Assembly: GCA_017544835.1 (NCBI GenBank) | Contig: JAFYDI010000041.1 | Span: 1-42,819, forward strand | Direction: 5' to 3' | DNA: 42,819 nt | Origin: Lachnospiraceae bacterium | GTDB lineage: Bacteria > Bacillota > Clostridia > Lachnospirales > Lachnospiraceae | Notes under the pieces: generated by a model | Database searches by the model: none | The model's input: only the letters and a program-made list of their open reading frames with translations | Told to the model about the DNA's origin: nothing | In this document: piece after piece, positions 42,655-42,819 of the stretch | How positions within the stretch are numbered: the first letter of the stretch is position 1 | Layout of the letters: each line of letters begins with the position of its first letter | Program-made: the position numbers and the translations under genes

Positions 42655-42819
42655 TTAAACCCTCTCAACGCCTATTGTAACATTTTCACCATTAACGTTC
42701 CATTCTTTCATGTTGGAAAGGGTTCCGTTATCTGAAATGTCAACAGCCAAAACCTTTGTGGAGATGGCTTCTTTATTCTTAAGAACTACTTTTGAAACTA
42801 CATCGCTTCCGGTTACCAC
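42655..42819 (-). CDS. C-terminal tail of an upstream gene (5' part outside window)
   Basis: Fifty-four codons are open from the window edge to TAA at 42655-42657 on the minus strand. The peptide reads as beta-strand-rich (SKVVLKNKEAISTKVLAVDI, GENVTIGVERV), like the C-terminal sandwich of many sugar-active enzymes. It lies 35 bases upstream of glgP in the same direction, so a role in glucan metabolism is a guess from position alone. I cannot name it. Confidence 0.6.
   Translation of the reverse strand: MVTGSDVVSKVVLKNKEAISTKVLAVDISDNGTLSNMKEWNVNGENVTIGVERV

Overview
This window looks like chromosome of a motile, anaerobic Gram-positive bacterium of the class Clostridia, most likely a Lachnospiraceae member of the Butyrivibrio/Pseudobutyrivibrio type. 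The evidence is the two-subunit dihydroorotate dehydrogenase (PyrD-PyrK), a BmpA/Nup nucleoside ABC transporter behind a guanine riboswitch, a tRNA-Trp T-box ahead of a full trp operon, strong AGGAGG-type ribosome binding sites, and two near-consensus sigma-28 (SigD/FliA) promoters. Genus is an inference. I see no phage, insertion sequence, CRISPR array, rRNA or tRNA.

Layout. 1-3570: a leftward signalling operon of a metallo-beta-lactamase-fold hydrolase, a GAF/HD-GYP protein and a membrane-anchored FecR-domain protein cut by the window edge. 3590-8915: a leftward purine-nucleoside uptake operon (lipoprotein, ATPase, two permeases) with a complete promoter, guanine aptamer and terminator, plus an internal terminator after the lipoprotein gene. 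9006-13551: lipoprotein, hybrid histidine kinase and xpt, leftward. 13580-16211: a small membrane protein facing an ispE-gntR-DUF1934 operon that carries a likely autoregulatory operator. 16270-16949: an unknown gene behind a sigma-28 promoter. 17065-19986: pyrC-pyrK-pyrD. 20036-20839: a plsC-like acyltransferase. 20901-22292: a padR-DUF2812-membrane protein operon with tandem repeats inside its promoter. 22361-24802: ddl-murF. 24891-26412: a GH9-fold lipoprotein that seems to lack its catalytic residues. 26438-27686: an EF-hand protein behind the second sigma-28 promoter. 27753-29795: a chemoreceptor. 29969-36780: promoter, T-box, trpEGDCFBA and terminator. 36802-37030: a mirror-symmetric array of eight 10-bp motifs. 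37108-37809: an XRE regulator. 37864-42819: an aconitase-family hydratase, glycogen phosphorylase and the tail of an upstream gene.

The metabolic parts fit together as follows. Guanine level gates nucleoside import next to xpt salvage; uncharged tRNA-Trp gates Trp synthesis; the pyr, isoprenoid, phospholipid and wall-precursor genes are ordinary housekeeping. The less explained material is the MBL/HD-GYP/FecR operon, the two sigma-28 genes of unknown function, the kinase with altered ATP-binding motifs, the GH9 pseudoenzyme candidate and the symmetric repeat array. All functional calls come from reading motifs by eye; no database search was run.
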